Shown piece by piece: positions 1 through 13,200 of a DNA stretch of 64,000 nt. Origin of the DNA: Euleptes europaea (lineage: Eukaryota > Chordata > Lepidosauria > Squamata > Sphaerodactylidae); assembly GCF_029931775.1 (NCBI RefSeq), contig NC_079318.1:77721614-77785613 (forward strand). Direction: 5' to 3'. The notes under the pieces are model-generated. The model was not told the origin of the DNA. It saw only the letters and a list, made by a program, of their open reading frames with translations, and did no database searches. The position numbers and the translations under genes were made by a program. Position 1 is the first letter of the stretch. Each line of letters begins with the position of its first letter.

Positions 1-2267
1 TTTGGGTAGGTTATTGATTTAGGCTTGTCTGTAACAGAGAGAAAATGAAGACTGTTTGGTGAATATTATTATTCTCTCTGCCCAAGGGAAATGATTGCTG
101 GCATTTCCGTTTTTATGACTGGTCATTTTAGAAGTGTCACAATGAATGGTCTCTCTCTTGCATGCCGGTGACTGGCACAAACCTATACAGAGGGGGGTGG
201 GGCAGCATGGAGGAGGATAGCTTCTTCAGTGGTGGTTTATCTTAGTGCTGTGGGAAGCCCCCTTTCCTGGAAAATCATGACAGTAGCACTCTTCATGATA
301 ACATATTAGGTAGTTGCAGTGTTTTACAGGCCACTAGGATAACATCTAAATATTTAAGGCACTGTGAGCGGTTTAGAAAGAGGGTACAATAATTTGTTCA
401 AATAATATAAAGTATAATCATTTGTATTGCGTACTTTTTGTGTGGAAAGGACTCTTGATGACCATAGTGTGCAAGGAAAGCTGACAGTTGAGATGACAAA
501 ACGTTCTGAAAAAGTTTCTTATAACATAATGAAACTGTGAAGGGAAGAATGTCCCTGGTGCTAAAAATGAATGTATGAACAAACTGGACCAATTGTTTTC
601 CTTGGAATTTGTTGTGCCTTTTGACTATTCTTGCAATTTTTGCTCTTGAATATTTTAAATCGGGTTCTAAACTGGTTTTGTTATCCCTTAACTGTGTGAA
701 TAGAGCTGGATAGGGTATAAATGACACATGTGTTTTTACTGGCCAATGCTGTATCAATAAATCTGATTCTGAGCTAGATAGGGCATATTATACAATTATT
801 TGTTCCCGCGTTGGTAATGTGACAATACCATAGGATGTATGGAGCAGCTCTTTGTTAGGTGCTCTTGTTGACAGCTTCCTCACTTTCTAGGCTGTGTCAC
901 TAAGGCAGTTGCTTCAACTATGCCTTCCTACCTGTTTCTTTGAGCATTACCTGTGTCAATGGTGGATGGTGACACTACCTGTTCAATCATAAGGTGCTGC
1001 CTAAACATCTGTGGCTTCCTTGCATTAACTTCCTAATAGTCTCGTCCTGTTAAGTATGTTTAAGCCCACTGAAGTCAACAGATTTAAGTGTGTCTGGCTC
1101 TGTGAGGGTTGTATCTTTAGTAAGCATTCATCTGTGTTGTATGTGCACAGGACTTGTGTAAATGCAAGTTAAGACTTACTGACACTTCTGATGTCCTGTT
1201 AAGGTGGTCAGGTGTCATGCTAGTAATGAATGGGTACTTGAGAGAACTTCTGATCTTCAGCCAAAGATAGATAAGAAGAAAAAGGTCCCTGGTCACATGG
1301 GATTATGGGCACTTCTCTGTGTTTCCCTTTGACATATGGCATAATGAGATGGAGATGGGGTGTGTGTTTCATCATGGTGCAAAGTTTCTTTATGTTGATA
1401 CTGCTGAAAACTTGATCTCGGATTACATCATCTGAGCATCTTTGTGATAAGGACTTTGCTCATGGTGTCTAACTTATTGACACTGTAAATGCTGCATAAT
1501 TATTCTACTTCTCAAATATTATTTTTTTGACTGATTACAAAGGCAGCAGACATTAGGATTCTTGGCATGTGAGCTTTCTGAAAGCTGAAGTTGTGATAAG
1601 TTCTCTCATATCGAGAAATGGTCTGTCTGTATTGTGAGTCAGCCTAATTAGTTTCTTCTTGGAAGTGCAGAACGAGAACAGTTTGCTTTCCTTGCTGTAA
1701 GAGTTCTGTTTCAGTCTACAAAATATAAAAATGGTTTTCAGCAGTATAGGGACATGCTTGCTGATCAGATATGACAAGAGCGCTTAAACAGACTTGTTAG
1801 TTGCTTATTTGCCTGTGTCAAGTAGTCGCTCTTCTTGGTGCGCACCTGAGTGGCAATTGCTCTTTCCTCAAGCAGGCAAGTGTGCACACTCTAGAGTATT
1901 TCATGTGCAGGTGCCATAGGGCTTTTCTGTACTTCAATAATGTGACTGCACACTATAGCATGCTGTCTGTTTTTTGAAATATATTGGATCACTGTATCTT
2001 AAAAATGGTGGCGTATACTCTGCGGGGAAACTTTTTAAAATATTGTTTTGCAAGCTCACTCTGCAGTCAAAGTTTTTTGGCAAGCAAATATTCTTACAAA
2101 ATGTGGAAATATTTTCCAATCTTACAGAAAACTTTAACAGAATATAATGTGTGTATATCCTTGATCAATCAGAGTCCTGCCAGAGCTGATGGGCAAAAAT
2201 GGGAAAGGTCATTTTTATATTCACTTATGCTTCCCAATTATGTACTCAAAGATATCCAATGTTTGAG

Positions 2268-2505
2268 GGCTGGTGTGACGCAGTGATTAGAATGCAGAAC
2301 TAGAACCTGGGACAAATGGGTTCAAATTCCTCACTCAACCATGGAAACCTACAAGGTGACCTTGGCCCCATCCCAATCTCTCTGCCTAGCCTACTTTCAC
2401 AAGGTTGTGGTTGTGAGGATTAAGTGGAGTAGGGGGGAATGAGGTGAAAAGCTGATCTGGGTGTCCGATCAGGGAGAAAAGTGGGATATCAATTAAAAAA
2501 TAATT
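2268..2505 (+). repeat. Sauria-type SINE
   Basis: A tRNA-like head (ggtgtgacgcagtgattag, with B box ggttcaaattcc at 2319-2330) is followed by the 'ggtgaccttggcc', 'ctagcctactttcacaaggt' and 'gaggattaagtgga' body typical of squamate SINEs with an RTE-type tail ending near ggatatcaattaaaaaat. Confidence 0.75.
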
Positions 2506-3367
2506 GTAGAAATGTATTTGTAGATACTGTTTAGGAGCTTCTGAAGCACTACTGATTATGTTTTTTAGGTAACTGGAGCTATTTGCGAAGAGTTTATTTC
2601 ACTTCAAAACACTGTGTGGGATGTTACCTGTGTTGCAACGGAAGGCAGATTTCTAAGATACATGGTGCTTGTTCTTTCAACAAACATCACATGTTGTGCA
2701 TCCTTTGTATTAATCATATGCAAGCAGGGGTACCTGGAAGAAGTGCAGAAACAGTGAGGCAGAATTAAGACCAGCCTTGCTGTTAGGTTAGATGTGGTTA
2801 GATGCCTCAGTCAGAGTCTGGAGTTTGATTAGTGGGGAACAAATGGTGACTTATTTTAGACATTCACCACATGTCTTGGGCCACCTCTGGGCAAAGTTGC
2901 TATTTAATCTCAATATTAGTGAGTTTGAATGTCAGTATTTCACTTTCAGGGCAACAAGTAATAAGGGGTGATTAGCTCAAATAGTTCTGTTCCAAGCATC
3001 AACATTTGACTCACCGATTGAGTACCCATCATTGCCTGCTCTACTCAGAAGGAAAAAAGAAAACTAAGCAGTCAGTAAATGTGTGTTAGAAATATTAGGT
3101 CCAGGAAGCATGCAGACTGTTTCTTCTTCCTGTAGTAGCCAGGGTGCATCTCAGTGCAAATTAGTTCCTGGAACTGACTAGCATGCCTTCCCAGAAAGCT
3201 CATTATGGAAGCTTTAATAGATCTGGAGATCTGACTGTGCACCTGAGTCATTCTTGAAATCAGTGGAAGGAGAAGAACATTCCAAGGCAACTGGATCACT
3301 AGGTTGTCAAGACTTACTCTACTCTTTGAACATATGTGTTTTTTCTTGGCATACCCACACCAAATCA

Positions 3368-3578
3368 CACTTCAGTGTGGCATAAATTTTGAGTTTTGAT
3401 CAGAAAAACCAGGGTTCAAATCTCCATTGGCCATAAAAATCAGACTAGGTGAGCACCGTTGGCCTGTGACAACTTCACAGCCTAAGCTACCTCACAACTT
3501 ATCCTAAATGGAATGGTGGTGGAAAAATACGCACTATCTTGAGCTCCTTTAAAGAAGGGTGGAATAAAAAGATAGGAA
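3368..3578 (+). repeat. Sauria-type SINE, degraded
   Basis: B-box-like agggttcaaatctcc at 3411-3425, then the diverged body (cagcctaagctacctcacaa) and tail (agggtggaataaaaagata). Confidence 0.6.
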
Positions 3579-3889
3579 TATATGGGAGTGGGAGAACAAG
3601 TTTAATGCATATACAACCAATAAATCTTGTGTTTTGATTTGCAAAATTCTTCTTTTTTTTTTCTTTTTTTTTTGAGGAAAAGACATATATTGAAAAGGCT
3701 AAAAAAGCAATACATCACTTATATATGGTGCTGCTGTTTAGAGAGGCGGAAGAAAGAAGAGGGGAATAAAGCCCAACCTAAAAACAGAAGCTGGGTACCC
3801 AAGGTTGTGTGGAAAGAAAACATATATATATCTGTGTATAAATACCGAAAATATAATTTATTAGAAGCGCTATATAAAGGTTAAAATTA

Positions 3890-4020
3890 TTTAAAAGAAT
3901 TAAAATAGCACAATGGCATTTCCTGAGGTTGATAACTGTAACCACATACCAAACTCGTTTCGGCCTATAGGGCCTTCATCAGTAGTTAATTAAAACCTTT
4001 GTTAAGACTGCAAACATTTA
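3890..4020 (-). mobile_element. Penelope-like element terminal remnant (type A)
   Basis: On the minus strand it carries CTGATGA, a GGCC hairpin and GAAA, then ACGAGTTTGG, the organisation of Penelope-like terminal repeats. The outer limits are uncertain. The flanking AT-rich DNA (3640-4260) may belong to the same insertion. Confidence 0.55.
3948..3986 (-). ncRNA. Hammerhead-ribozyme-like motif A
   Basis: Minus strand: helix I 5' strand ACTA, core CTGATGA, one extra A, helix II GGCC-CTATA-GGCC, GAAA, then a short CGAGTT segment and helix I 3' strand TGGT. ACTA and TGGT pair, with one G-U. The single extra base before helix II departs from the textbook core. Activity is not shown. Confidence 0.5.
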
Positions 4021-4479
4021 CAGAAATAAATTAATAAATACGTATACAAACAGTTCAAACCCAACCAGGCACGTGCATAGGTTGTAAAATCTATTCCCAA
4101 TTACTCAAACATCTGGTCACCTATCTGGTTTGCTATTAGTTCTCCAACAAGCAGAATGAGTCTCAGAACCCCACAGAGTACAGTGGTTCTTATTTTGGAT
4201 GACAACACACTAGTATATGGCTATGTTAATAAATTATTGGTCTCCTGAGCAGCTAAAAATGCCTCCTGTTCTCCAGAGGCTGCCATTTTCTGGCCAAGTA
4301 CAAAAGAGGGGACAACTTGCAGTGCCATGATTCTGTAACTGTGCCATACTTTGCTTATACAGGATTCTGTATTGGATGCAGCATTCTGTATCCTGAAAGT
4401 AGCATTTTTTTCTTTTATATATAATGTAGAAAATGAAGAATACAAGAAAAGAAACAGATTTAAAAAACCAAGAACAACT

Positions 4480-5430
4480 GTAATCATTACCTCAGAATTG
4501 AAAATTTAAGAAGTATCACAGACAATAGTATTGTATGCTATACACAATAGCTCAACACTGGTTGTTACGGGCAATATATAGCATATTAATGGTAATAAAA
4601 ATAGTAATCATTACATTAAACTTCAGGCAAATCATAAGTATTCTATATAGTACTTATTAAACACAATATTGAAGTTGAATGTTAATATTGGATCAAATTA
4701 TTAAGATCAGAATATATATACAGGATATAATAGATAAAACCACTTGAAATATTAATGATTGCTATATATTTCTAAAAAAAATTCCCCCACCCAATTTTAA
4801 AGTTTTATTTCCTTTTTGACCCTTTTCACTATACACTATCAATATTATTTTTAAGAGTAATATGAGTTATATAATTTCCATTTATCTTGGAAATCTTTAA
4901 TTGATTATTCACATAATTTGTCAGTTTCGCCATGATTGCATATTCAGTCAGTTTGCTCTCCCAATCTTCTCTACATGGACACTGTTCTGCCTTCAACTTT
5001 GCTGCTAAAGTCACTCTGGCCACCATTATCATATATCTAAACAGTTCTTCCAGAGTTTTTGGAATATTTTTGGTAGAATTGCCAATAACATACTATTAGC
5101 TTCCATAGGAAATTTAATATTTAAGGTTTTCTGGATTTCAGCATATTTATTTGCAGTACTTTTTTGTTCATTTGCATGTCAACCACATATGAAAAGTTCT
5201 GTCCATCTTTTTGCACTTATAACATTTCCCTTTGTAATTCTTGTCTAGCTTCTCAATGTCCTTTGGAGTAGTGTACCACCGATAAAACGTATTATACCAA
5301 ATTTCTCTTAGTGATTGACTAGCTGTGAATTTTATATCTTTAGCCCATAAGGATTCCCATTGTTGGAAGGATATTTCTTCGTTAAAGTTTTTTCCCCATC
5401 TGCCCTTGTTCACAACTCCCTAGACAATTG
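4480..5430 (-). mobile_element. L1-type LINE, ORF2 3' part
   Basis: Two minus-strand frames (5413-5168 and 5032-4829) resemble the C-terminal region of L1 ORF2: WESLWAKDIKFTASQSLREI, YNTFYRWYTTPKDIEKL, then a C-x2-C ... HMW-x2-C knuckle (CYKCKK...FHMWLTCK), which is hallmark for L1. It is 5'-truncated and interrupted. Confidence 0.75.
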
Positions 5431-6954
5431 AAGTAATGCATCCAAGCAAGAGATCACCAACAAGACCCTTTGGTGAGCTTTGAATTAGGGACTCTTTTCA
5501 TATTATTTGTCCTCTAAGTTTTGCATTTTGGTTAAATTTGGCAGCTGGTTAACTTCAAATAATTCAGCCTTACACTGCAATCTTAAATGTATTTTAATGG
5601 AATAAAAGTCAGCAAAAAAACAAACAAACACACAAAATTGGGTAGCTTCCTCAGGGAAACCTGGTTTTCCCATGCTATGTAATGTGAGTGTAGCTTGTGA
5701 GGTATTTATTGTATGCAATATGTTTGTGGGCCTGGTTTTCCACTTGGAGCTGTCCAGCTGTGGGGTGCTGTTGAAATCACTTGTAGGGCTGGTAGAGCGT
5801 CTCCAGACAACAACCTGCTGATGTAAGATTATGATTGCCTGGTCAATGTGTTCCTTTTGAATCTTCAGACTGAGAGTTTGAAAGGTATAGGAAGCCAGAG
5901 AGATATTCTTCTGCTCGTTTGTATTGTGTGTTCAGTCAGTGATGCCTAAATTGCACCTCCCTGGCACTGTAAACGTCCTCATGATTAGACAGTACAAGCT
6001 GGTGTGTGCGTTGAAAACAACAGCAGGAAGTGTTTGAAATCCCACCCCTCAAAGTCTCCTCTCCAGTGTCCTATAAGCTCTCAAAGCAGGCTGATCTCCT
6101 CCCATCCTGATTTTTTTGTCTCCAGATATTTCATGTCTCCGTGGCATACTCAACCCTCATTTTGCTTCCTTTTCCTTACTAGTTAATTTACAGTCATATT
6201 TTTTCCTGCATGCATTGGGAGATTCCCCAAATATGTAAAAACCCCTATCTTATCTGTGGGTGACCTGATGTCTCTGTTGTTGAGATCATATGGGAAACCT
6301 GACATTTTTATTAGGAGGAGTGATGTATCATTGTACTGATTAATTTTTGTAAGGTGGGAGTATAATGGTAGAACTGAATCAGCAGTGAGATTTGAACAAA
6401 GGGGTGTATGAATACCCTAATGTTGTCCTTAAAAGTCATTCATACCCCATTTAAGATTTTTTTAAATAGAAGCACTAATAACTACACTTCATGTTCTTTT
6501 ACTACTTGTTTTTCAAGCAGCATTTATTCAAAAGTGGGGAAAGAGATTTGCAGTAACGTTTATAGCAGACATCAGCCTCATCTTGGCCAGCTCTCCAGAT
6601 TTTGCAGGATTAAAAAGAGTGAAAATGGCTGAGAACTCATACTCCTTCTTTTTATGAATAAAATTATGCTTCCCCCCCATAACTCTAAACCTCCCTATGT
6701 GATTTGGCTAAAAGGCCTCTGTCCCAGATGTTTCATATTATAACTCTCAGGCTTTCTCTTCCAAAGTCATGTTCTGAATTTGGACTGTATTTCATTTCAG
6801 ATTGTAAAAAGAGCAATTCTCCCTTCCTCCTTTCTCCCTGTGGTTCTGGTGTTTGTTGACAAAATGTTTGGATGGTGAGAAAGTTACAGTAGGTAGTGTG
6901 ATAGTATGATTAAACTGCAGGTCCCAAGTGGTTCTACGCTGACAGGGCCTTGGC

Positions 6955-7345
6955 AGAACTTAAAACTAACAACAGAAGAAGAGCCTTGCTGGGCCAGACC
7001 AGTGGTATATGTAGTCCAGCATCCAGCTTCATAGTTACTCTGGAGGGCCAACAACAGGGCATAGAAGCAAAGTCGTTCCCCTGTTGCTGCTTGCCGGCAC
7101 TGGGCCATCGCTAAATCCACAGGCTGCAAATTCCACAAATTAATTACACGTTAAGTAAAGAAGTATTTCCTTTTGTCTGCCCTGAGTCTGCTGTCCGTCG
7201 GCTTCATCATACTTTTATTCTCAGTTCCATTCCTTAAAAATCCTAGGTGTGGAGTTGGCTTTTTTCACTGGTGCTGCTCACTGAGCTGACATTTTTGTCT
7301 TGTTATCCAGTGCAATCCCAAGATCTTTCTCTCGAGCAGCCCATT
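6955..7345 (+). repeat. CR1-like LINE 3'-region fragment
   Basis: The phrases gctgggccagaccagtgg, tctggagggccaacaacagg, 'aagaagtatttccttttgtc' and 'gagttggcttttttcactgg' recur in squamate CR1-type 3' regions. Parts recur at 44215-44400 and 25950-26190. The orientation is not certain. Confidence 0.5.
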
Positions 7346-8492
7346 CCTGAAGGGGGGTAGTTAGGTGACAGCCAGAAGAATGAGCCTTTTGGTGGGCCTT
7401 CATAACTCTAGTTCAGATAATTTCTGGATTTCAGAACTAAACCATAAATTATTCCAAGAGATTTTGCTAGATGAGTGTAAGCAGTTTTTGGGGCAGACAT
7501 TTCTAATCCATCCCCAGCTTTCCAGCACTAATAAGCCATGGAATACCCATCACCAGATCGTATAACCTCCTTCCATTATAAGGGAGGCGGTGAAGGTTCC
7601 CCCTCTCACAGAAAACTGTTTGCATGACCAAAATGAAATTCCTAATCATGAGTGCAATCTGCACAATTGGTAGGGCCTAAAACACACTGGAACAGCCCCA
7701 TGTTTGTCATGGTCATGAAGTCCAGAGCTTTCAAGCTAGTGTGGCTTTCAAGACCATGGTTTGGAGTCAGTGAAGTTCAAGATGCTTGAAATGAATCTTT
7801 CCCCCTTCACCTAGCAGTCCCTGAAAAAGCCATTGGTGGTGGTTGTCGAGGCTGCTACATGGATACAAGGCAAAATAACTCTTGCATCAATGAAAAACTC
7901 AGTGGAAAGAAGAGTTGGGGGTGATGTCGCTGTATTTCCTTTCCTTGATGGAGCCCCTGCTCCCATGCTTCATGGTTTTTGTCCATGAGGCTTAATCAAC
8001 TCTCATCATTGACTTCTTGAAGAATTTAGGGGCTTGCTGGAAGGAAAAGGTACATAAATATCTGCCTCTGGTGCTTGTGCTTTATATAATCCTGCCCCAT
8101 GTCTGAGTTAAGGAAGGTAGCAGATTGGGTGGTAGGCTAAGAATTTTTAATCTGTCCCTAATACTTAAGATATATATTCAGCAAAAGCAGCTTACTTGCC
8201 AGGGCAACTGGTGAGTGAGATAGAATCCCTCTGGATTGTGGCCACGCTGCATCCCTATGCTGGGACTCCTGGGAATCCAGCTGGAGTCAGCTGCACCATT
8301 ACTGAGTCAGCTGCTTGGTCCAGGCAGGTTTTGCTGATACGTACTCAACCAGAACAAACTCTTGGATTTCTATTAAGAACTGACCAAACATCTGACAGTA
8401 TCCGCTTGAGAGAGGTGAAGGAGCCAATATGACAACCTGGAACCCCAGGATATAACGCTTGTGTGGTTTTATATGTGTGTGTTTCATTGTTG

Positions 8493-8712
8493 TTTAGATA
8501 CTTATACCCCTGATGCTCCCCAGTGGGGACCCAAACTGGCTTACATCATTGTTCTCCCCTCTTCCATTTTACTCTTGCAACAACAAACCTGTGAGGTTGG
8601 TTAGGCTGGGAGAGAGTGACAGATCACCCAGTGGGTTTCCATGGCAGAGTAGATATTTGAACCTGTGTCTCCTGTGTTATAGTCCTACACTAAACAGTAC
8701 ATTGTGCTGGCT
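8493..8712 (-). repeat. Sauria-type SINE (minus)
   Basis: Starts with the tail (atacccctgatgctcccc), then 'aacctgtgaggttggttagg' and, near 8660-8675, the inverted B box (tatttgaacctgtgtctcc), ending ccaatgtact-like agtacattgtgctggct. Confidence 0.65.
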
Positions 8713-8919
8713 CGCCATTTCTGACCTCTTCTATATGATAAACTAAGCTTATGCAAATGGTATATAAAGGATCTTTGGGGACCCAAGACTAGATCTTTCT
8801 GGAATTTACCTATTGGCAGTTTTGTGCTGCTAGATGGATATAAAGTATTTAGCAACTAGAAATGTGCTCTGTATTTGAAATCATTAAGTTGAAGCAGTCT
8901 TGAAACAGGTGATGCTGTA

Positions 8920-9250
8920 TTGTCGAAGGCTTTCACGGTCAGAGTTCATTGGTTCCCGTAGGTTATCCGGACTGTGTAACCGTGGTCTTGGTATTTTCTT
9001 TCCTGACGTTTTGCCAGCAGCTGTGGCCGTTATCTTCAGAGGAGTAACACTGAAGGACAGTGTCTCTCAGTGTCAAGTGTGTAGAAAGAGTAATATATAG
9101 TCAGAAAGGGGTTGGGTTTGAGCTGAATCATTGTCCTGCAAAAAGTAACAAAGGTAACAAGTAGTAAGTAAAACAGCTGCTGGCGAAACGTCAGGAAAGA
9201 AAATACCAAGACCACGGTTACACAGCCCGGATAACCTACGAGAACCAGGT
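8920..9250 (-). mobile_element. Penelope-like element terminal remnant (type B)
   Basis: A roughly 74-bp inverted repeat (8951-9025 and 9173-9246), containing ttggtattttctttcctgac and its complement, flanks about 150 bases. The outer end reads, on the minus strand, tgaccgtgaaagccttcgac, which recurs at 27410-27436. The left arm carries a hammerhead-like core. No protein-coding part is seen. Confidence 0.55.
9001..9043 (-). ncRNA. Hammerhead-ribozyme-like motif B
   Basis: Minus strand: helix I TCCT, core CTGAAGA, extra T, helix II arms about GGCC..GCTGGC, then AAAA (GAAA in the other arm at 9184-9187), C-GTC, and helix I partner AGGA. The GTC is where a hammerhead would cleave. Helix III would be only two pairs, so such motifs are expected to work poorly as monomers. 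Confidence 0.5.
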
Positions 9251-10264
9251 GATGCTGTGTTTGGGAGCTGGTTGATGTAATGTTGAAGAGGTACATAGTA
9301 GCATTTCAAGCTGGCTTTCTAGTTACCTAAGAATTTGGGGTGCTATTGGATAGAGATGGTGTAATCTTCTTCCTAAGTAAGGCCATGAGAAGAAAACTTT
9401 GCAGTCCAAAACAGAAGCATGTTTTATTCTTTAAAATAAAAATATTTGCGGACTGCCTTTCTGCAGCCTTAAAACTTCTGGTTTGAATATGTGTATTTCA
9501 GCTGACTTAATTTTCTTTTCCCAGCTCCTTCCAAGGCGAAGCAGGCACTAGAAACTACCAAGTTAAATTTTCATATCTGGTTAGTGAGCATTCCAGTTTC
9601 CATATTCTTAAATCTTTCTGCTGACACAGATAGTCACTAAGGTGGTTCTTAAAAATTAATATGGCTTGCTGCCTGTTTGGGAATGGCATCTCCTCAGAGA
9701 ATCAATGACTGGCTGAGTTCTTCAGAACTGCAGTTCTTTTCTTTGCATTCCCTTCTACAAAACAGCTGGTCAAGGTAAAGGAAAATGCTCTGAAGTTATA
9801 TGCAAATTGTATTTATGAAATAAATTAAAGGGCCAAGGGAGCTCAGAGGTGCTTGTGCACAGACAGTCTCTAATTACCTTACTGCTTCTCCTTCTGTCAT
9901 GACCCTGATTCTCATTAAAGCCTTGACCAGCTTTTGGCTAATTGGATGAGTCACAAGGACACTAATCTGGGCAAGCCCACCTAGAATCTGTCTCCCCTTC
10001 TTGTCTTGCTTGTGGAACCATCTTGTTTCCAGGTGGGAATGATGTGTTTTACCTGGCTCTGTTTCTACTACTGCATTCTTCAGGGAAAGAGGAAGGTGTG
10101 ATCACAGCAGTCCCTGAGCCAATTCACAGAGCAGTTATTAGGTGCTGGCCAATATGAGATTATCCCTCCCTTGCCCCAGTATTGCATGGGCAAAGCAGTC
10201 TTCTGAAAAGGCCCTTACAATTTTTTTTTTGCTTCCAAAGAAAATTCTTTCTAATGAACAGTTC

Positions 10265-13200
10265 TCTTTCTTGCTCTGAGGAGGAGGGCATCTCGGAATG
10301 GATGATTCCCACCAATTGCTCAGGGAGGCGGGAACAGTTTTTGTCAACTCCTTGTTTCCTGGGTGGGAGTTGCCCAGTTTCAGTTTTGCTTCCTGCCTCA
10401 ACAGGGAGTGCAGCTTCTTGCCTTTCTCCTCAGAGTGACCTCAAACTTTGAGAGAGACTTCTGTCCTCTCCCAGCCTGTTCTTTTTCCTTCTTCACACAT
10501 CTCGACGACTCCTCCTTCTGCTTCTTCTGTTTCCATGGCTTCTCTCCATTCCCCTCCCTATAATGGCTGCTCAGCAATCCTTTGGGGCTATGTAGGAGAA
10601 ACCAGTTTCTCTTCAAGAATAATGGGAACTCTCTCCTTCCATCTGTACCTCAAGGAGAGAGCTCCCCAGATGACTCTAGCCTGGAGGAGACTAGGAAGGC
10701 TGCTGCGGCTCAGAAACCAAAGCTCCTGAAAACATGCCATAAAAAGATGCAGAAACTACAAAGTGCAAATGGCTCTCTCAGCTGCTAGTTTGGGCGGAGG
10801 CAATGGCACACCAGGCACCTCTGTTGGACTCCCCTGGCCCAGATGGTCTCCCTGATCACCGGAGCAGATCTTCAAGGGGGTATTGTGTGGTCTGCCCCCC
10901 CACCCCGGTTGTGGGCAGGTGGAATTCTTGCTCGCCTGAGATAGTTGAGTTTCTAAGGAGAGCCATGAGGCAAGAGCTGCAGGGATATAAGAGTGCTCCT
11001 TCCCCCACCCCATCTCAGGGTTCTAAGCACTCCAATGTGAGGTCACCTTCACATGCCCCTAGAGAAGGGATCTGGCATAGGGAGGGACATGCTTTATTTC
11101 ATCAGGACCCTTGCTTACAGTGGTCCACTTAGGCAGCCTACAAAGCCTCTTCCTTCACTGCAACCCCAGCCAGGGCCCAGGGAAGCCCTCAGGGATGTAC
11201 AGCGTGTCCTCACAGTGAGAACCCAAGAGGGAGGGGGAGAGTTCTCAGAGGAGGAGCCCATAGTCGCTGAGCAGCCCACGTGCCTGTTCAACGCAGACGA
11301 CTACCAGTCCCTCCTATTCAAAGCTGTCCTGACCTTAGACCTCACAGAAATCCATGAGTCTGGGGAGGAACCCACAGGGAGTAAATCCAGGTACCAGGGG
11401 AACAAGGAATTCTTTCCCAAGGCACCTGCCTCAGAGTGGGCCAAGCCTGTATCTAACAGGTAGTTTTGAAACGTTACCAAAAAGCTTTATTCCTTGACTC
11501 CTCACCCTCTGGATCTGTTGCAGGTCCCCCTGGTGGACACTCTAATACCAGCATTACAGTCCAGTGGCCTGGTCTCTGATGATGGCGTTGGATCTATAAA
11601 GGAGGGGTTGGACAGAAGACTATGCACTATGGAAGTCCCACCAGGCCATGGCAATGACCATTCGGGCATCAGCAACCTCTGCCTTAATCTCTAGTGCCAC
11701 CATGGTATCAGCCCAGAAGCTAGTCCAACTTATTCCCGGTGACTACAGAAGAGCCATAGAGGGTGCCAACTGTGTGCTCAAGGTGGTCACCTTCTTGGTG
11801 GAGACTTCCCTTGATCCAATTACCTTTGCATCCTGTATAAGGACAGTTCTGTGGGCCTCCCTACACAACAGACTACTCCAGTGGTTTGTCCAGCCTTATC
11901 AACTAAAGATCCTGCCTAACACTGTCTCTGAGACAGAGCATAATCTGGTGGGCCAAATCCACCAAACTAAGACATGGCCAATTCTACATCGTGGAACATA
12001 TAGTTCAACTCTTCACAGATGCTGGTTGGTCCAGTTGGGCAGCTTCACTGCTTGGCCATCTGGCCCAAGGTACATGGATGTCAGAGGGAAAGATGATAAG
12101 CATCAATGCCTTGGAACTCAGAGCCCTCAGGAAAGCATTCACCTACTTCTAGGCAGATGTCAGGGACCAGCATGTACTCATCAGGATGGATAATATCTCA
12201 ACCCACATCGACAAGCGGGAAGGGGAAGGTTTCCAGGTCATCCACCCTATACACAGAGACCAAATCCATTCTTTTCTGGGCAGAGAAACACCTACGGTCC
12301 ATCTGAGTAGGACACATCCAGGGATTGCTAAATGTCCAGGCAGTCTGGCTGAGCAGACAGTCCCTTGACAAAAATGAGTGGTTCATCAAATAGGATATCT
12401 TCCTACAAATTGCAGCCAGGTTTGGATCTGGAGGCGGATATTTTTGCCCTGGCATCCAATCAAGTACCAAGATTCTTCTCCAGAGACCATCACCCTCTGT
12501 GGATGCTCTAACGTCTCCTGGGCCAAAGGGCCTAATGTGTGACTTCCTGTCCTTCCTGGTGATCCCGAAATTTCTGTAAAGAATACAGCAGGAGGAGGTG
12601 ACCTTTGTGGCTCCAGATTGGTCTTGCAGATGACCATGGCTTCCCTCCTTAGTGAAGGCCCCTTGGAAGATTCCAGTGAGTCTGAGCATGTTGCAACAGG
12701 GCCCAGTAGGGCACCCAGATTTTTGAGTGGCTCCATCTGACCATGTGGCTCTTGAGAGGAATGGGCTCCTGAACCTAGGTTTCTTCTCAGAGATCGTGGA
12801 TACCATCATGGCCTCCAGGAATGCCTCCACAAGGCCCATCTGCAATACCACATGGAAAGCCTTTGTGAGGTGGTGCCAACACAAGCACATCAACCCCCTC
12901 CTGGCCATCTGTTGCATATGAAAACTCTCTTTCTCGCAGCATTGACTTCGTCTAGAAGAGTGTCAGAACTGGGAGCCTTGTTGAACAGAAAGAGCCTATG
13001 TGTCTTTCATAAGGACATGGTGGTGCTCAGTCCAGATTCCACCTTCATTCCCCAAGGAGAATCTGTCCTTTCACAGGACTCAAGAGATCCATCTCCCATC
13101 CTTCTGTCCATGTTCCAATCACCCCAAGGAGAGAGAGCAGCACTCCTTAGACCTCCAGGGGCCCTCAAAACCTACCTCTGCTATACTGAGTTCGTCAGGA

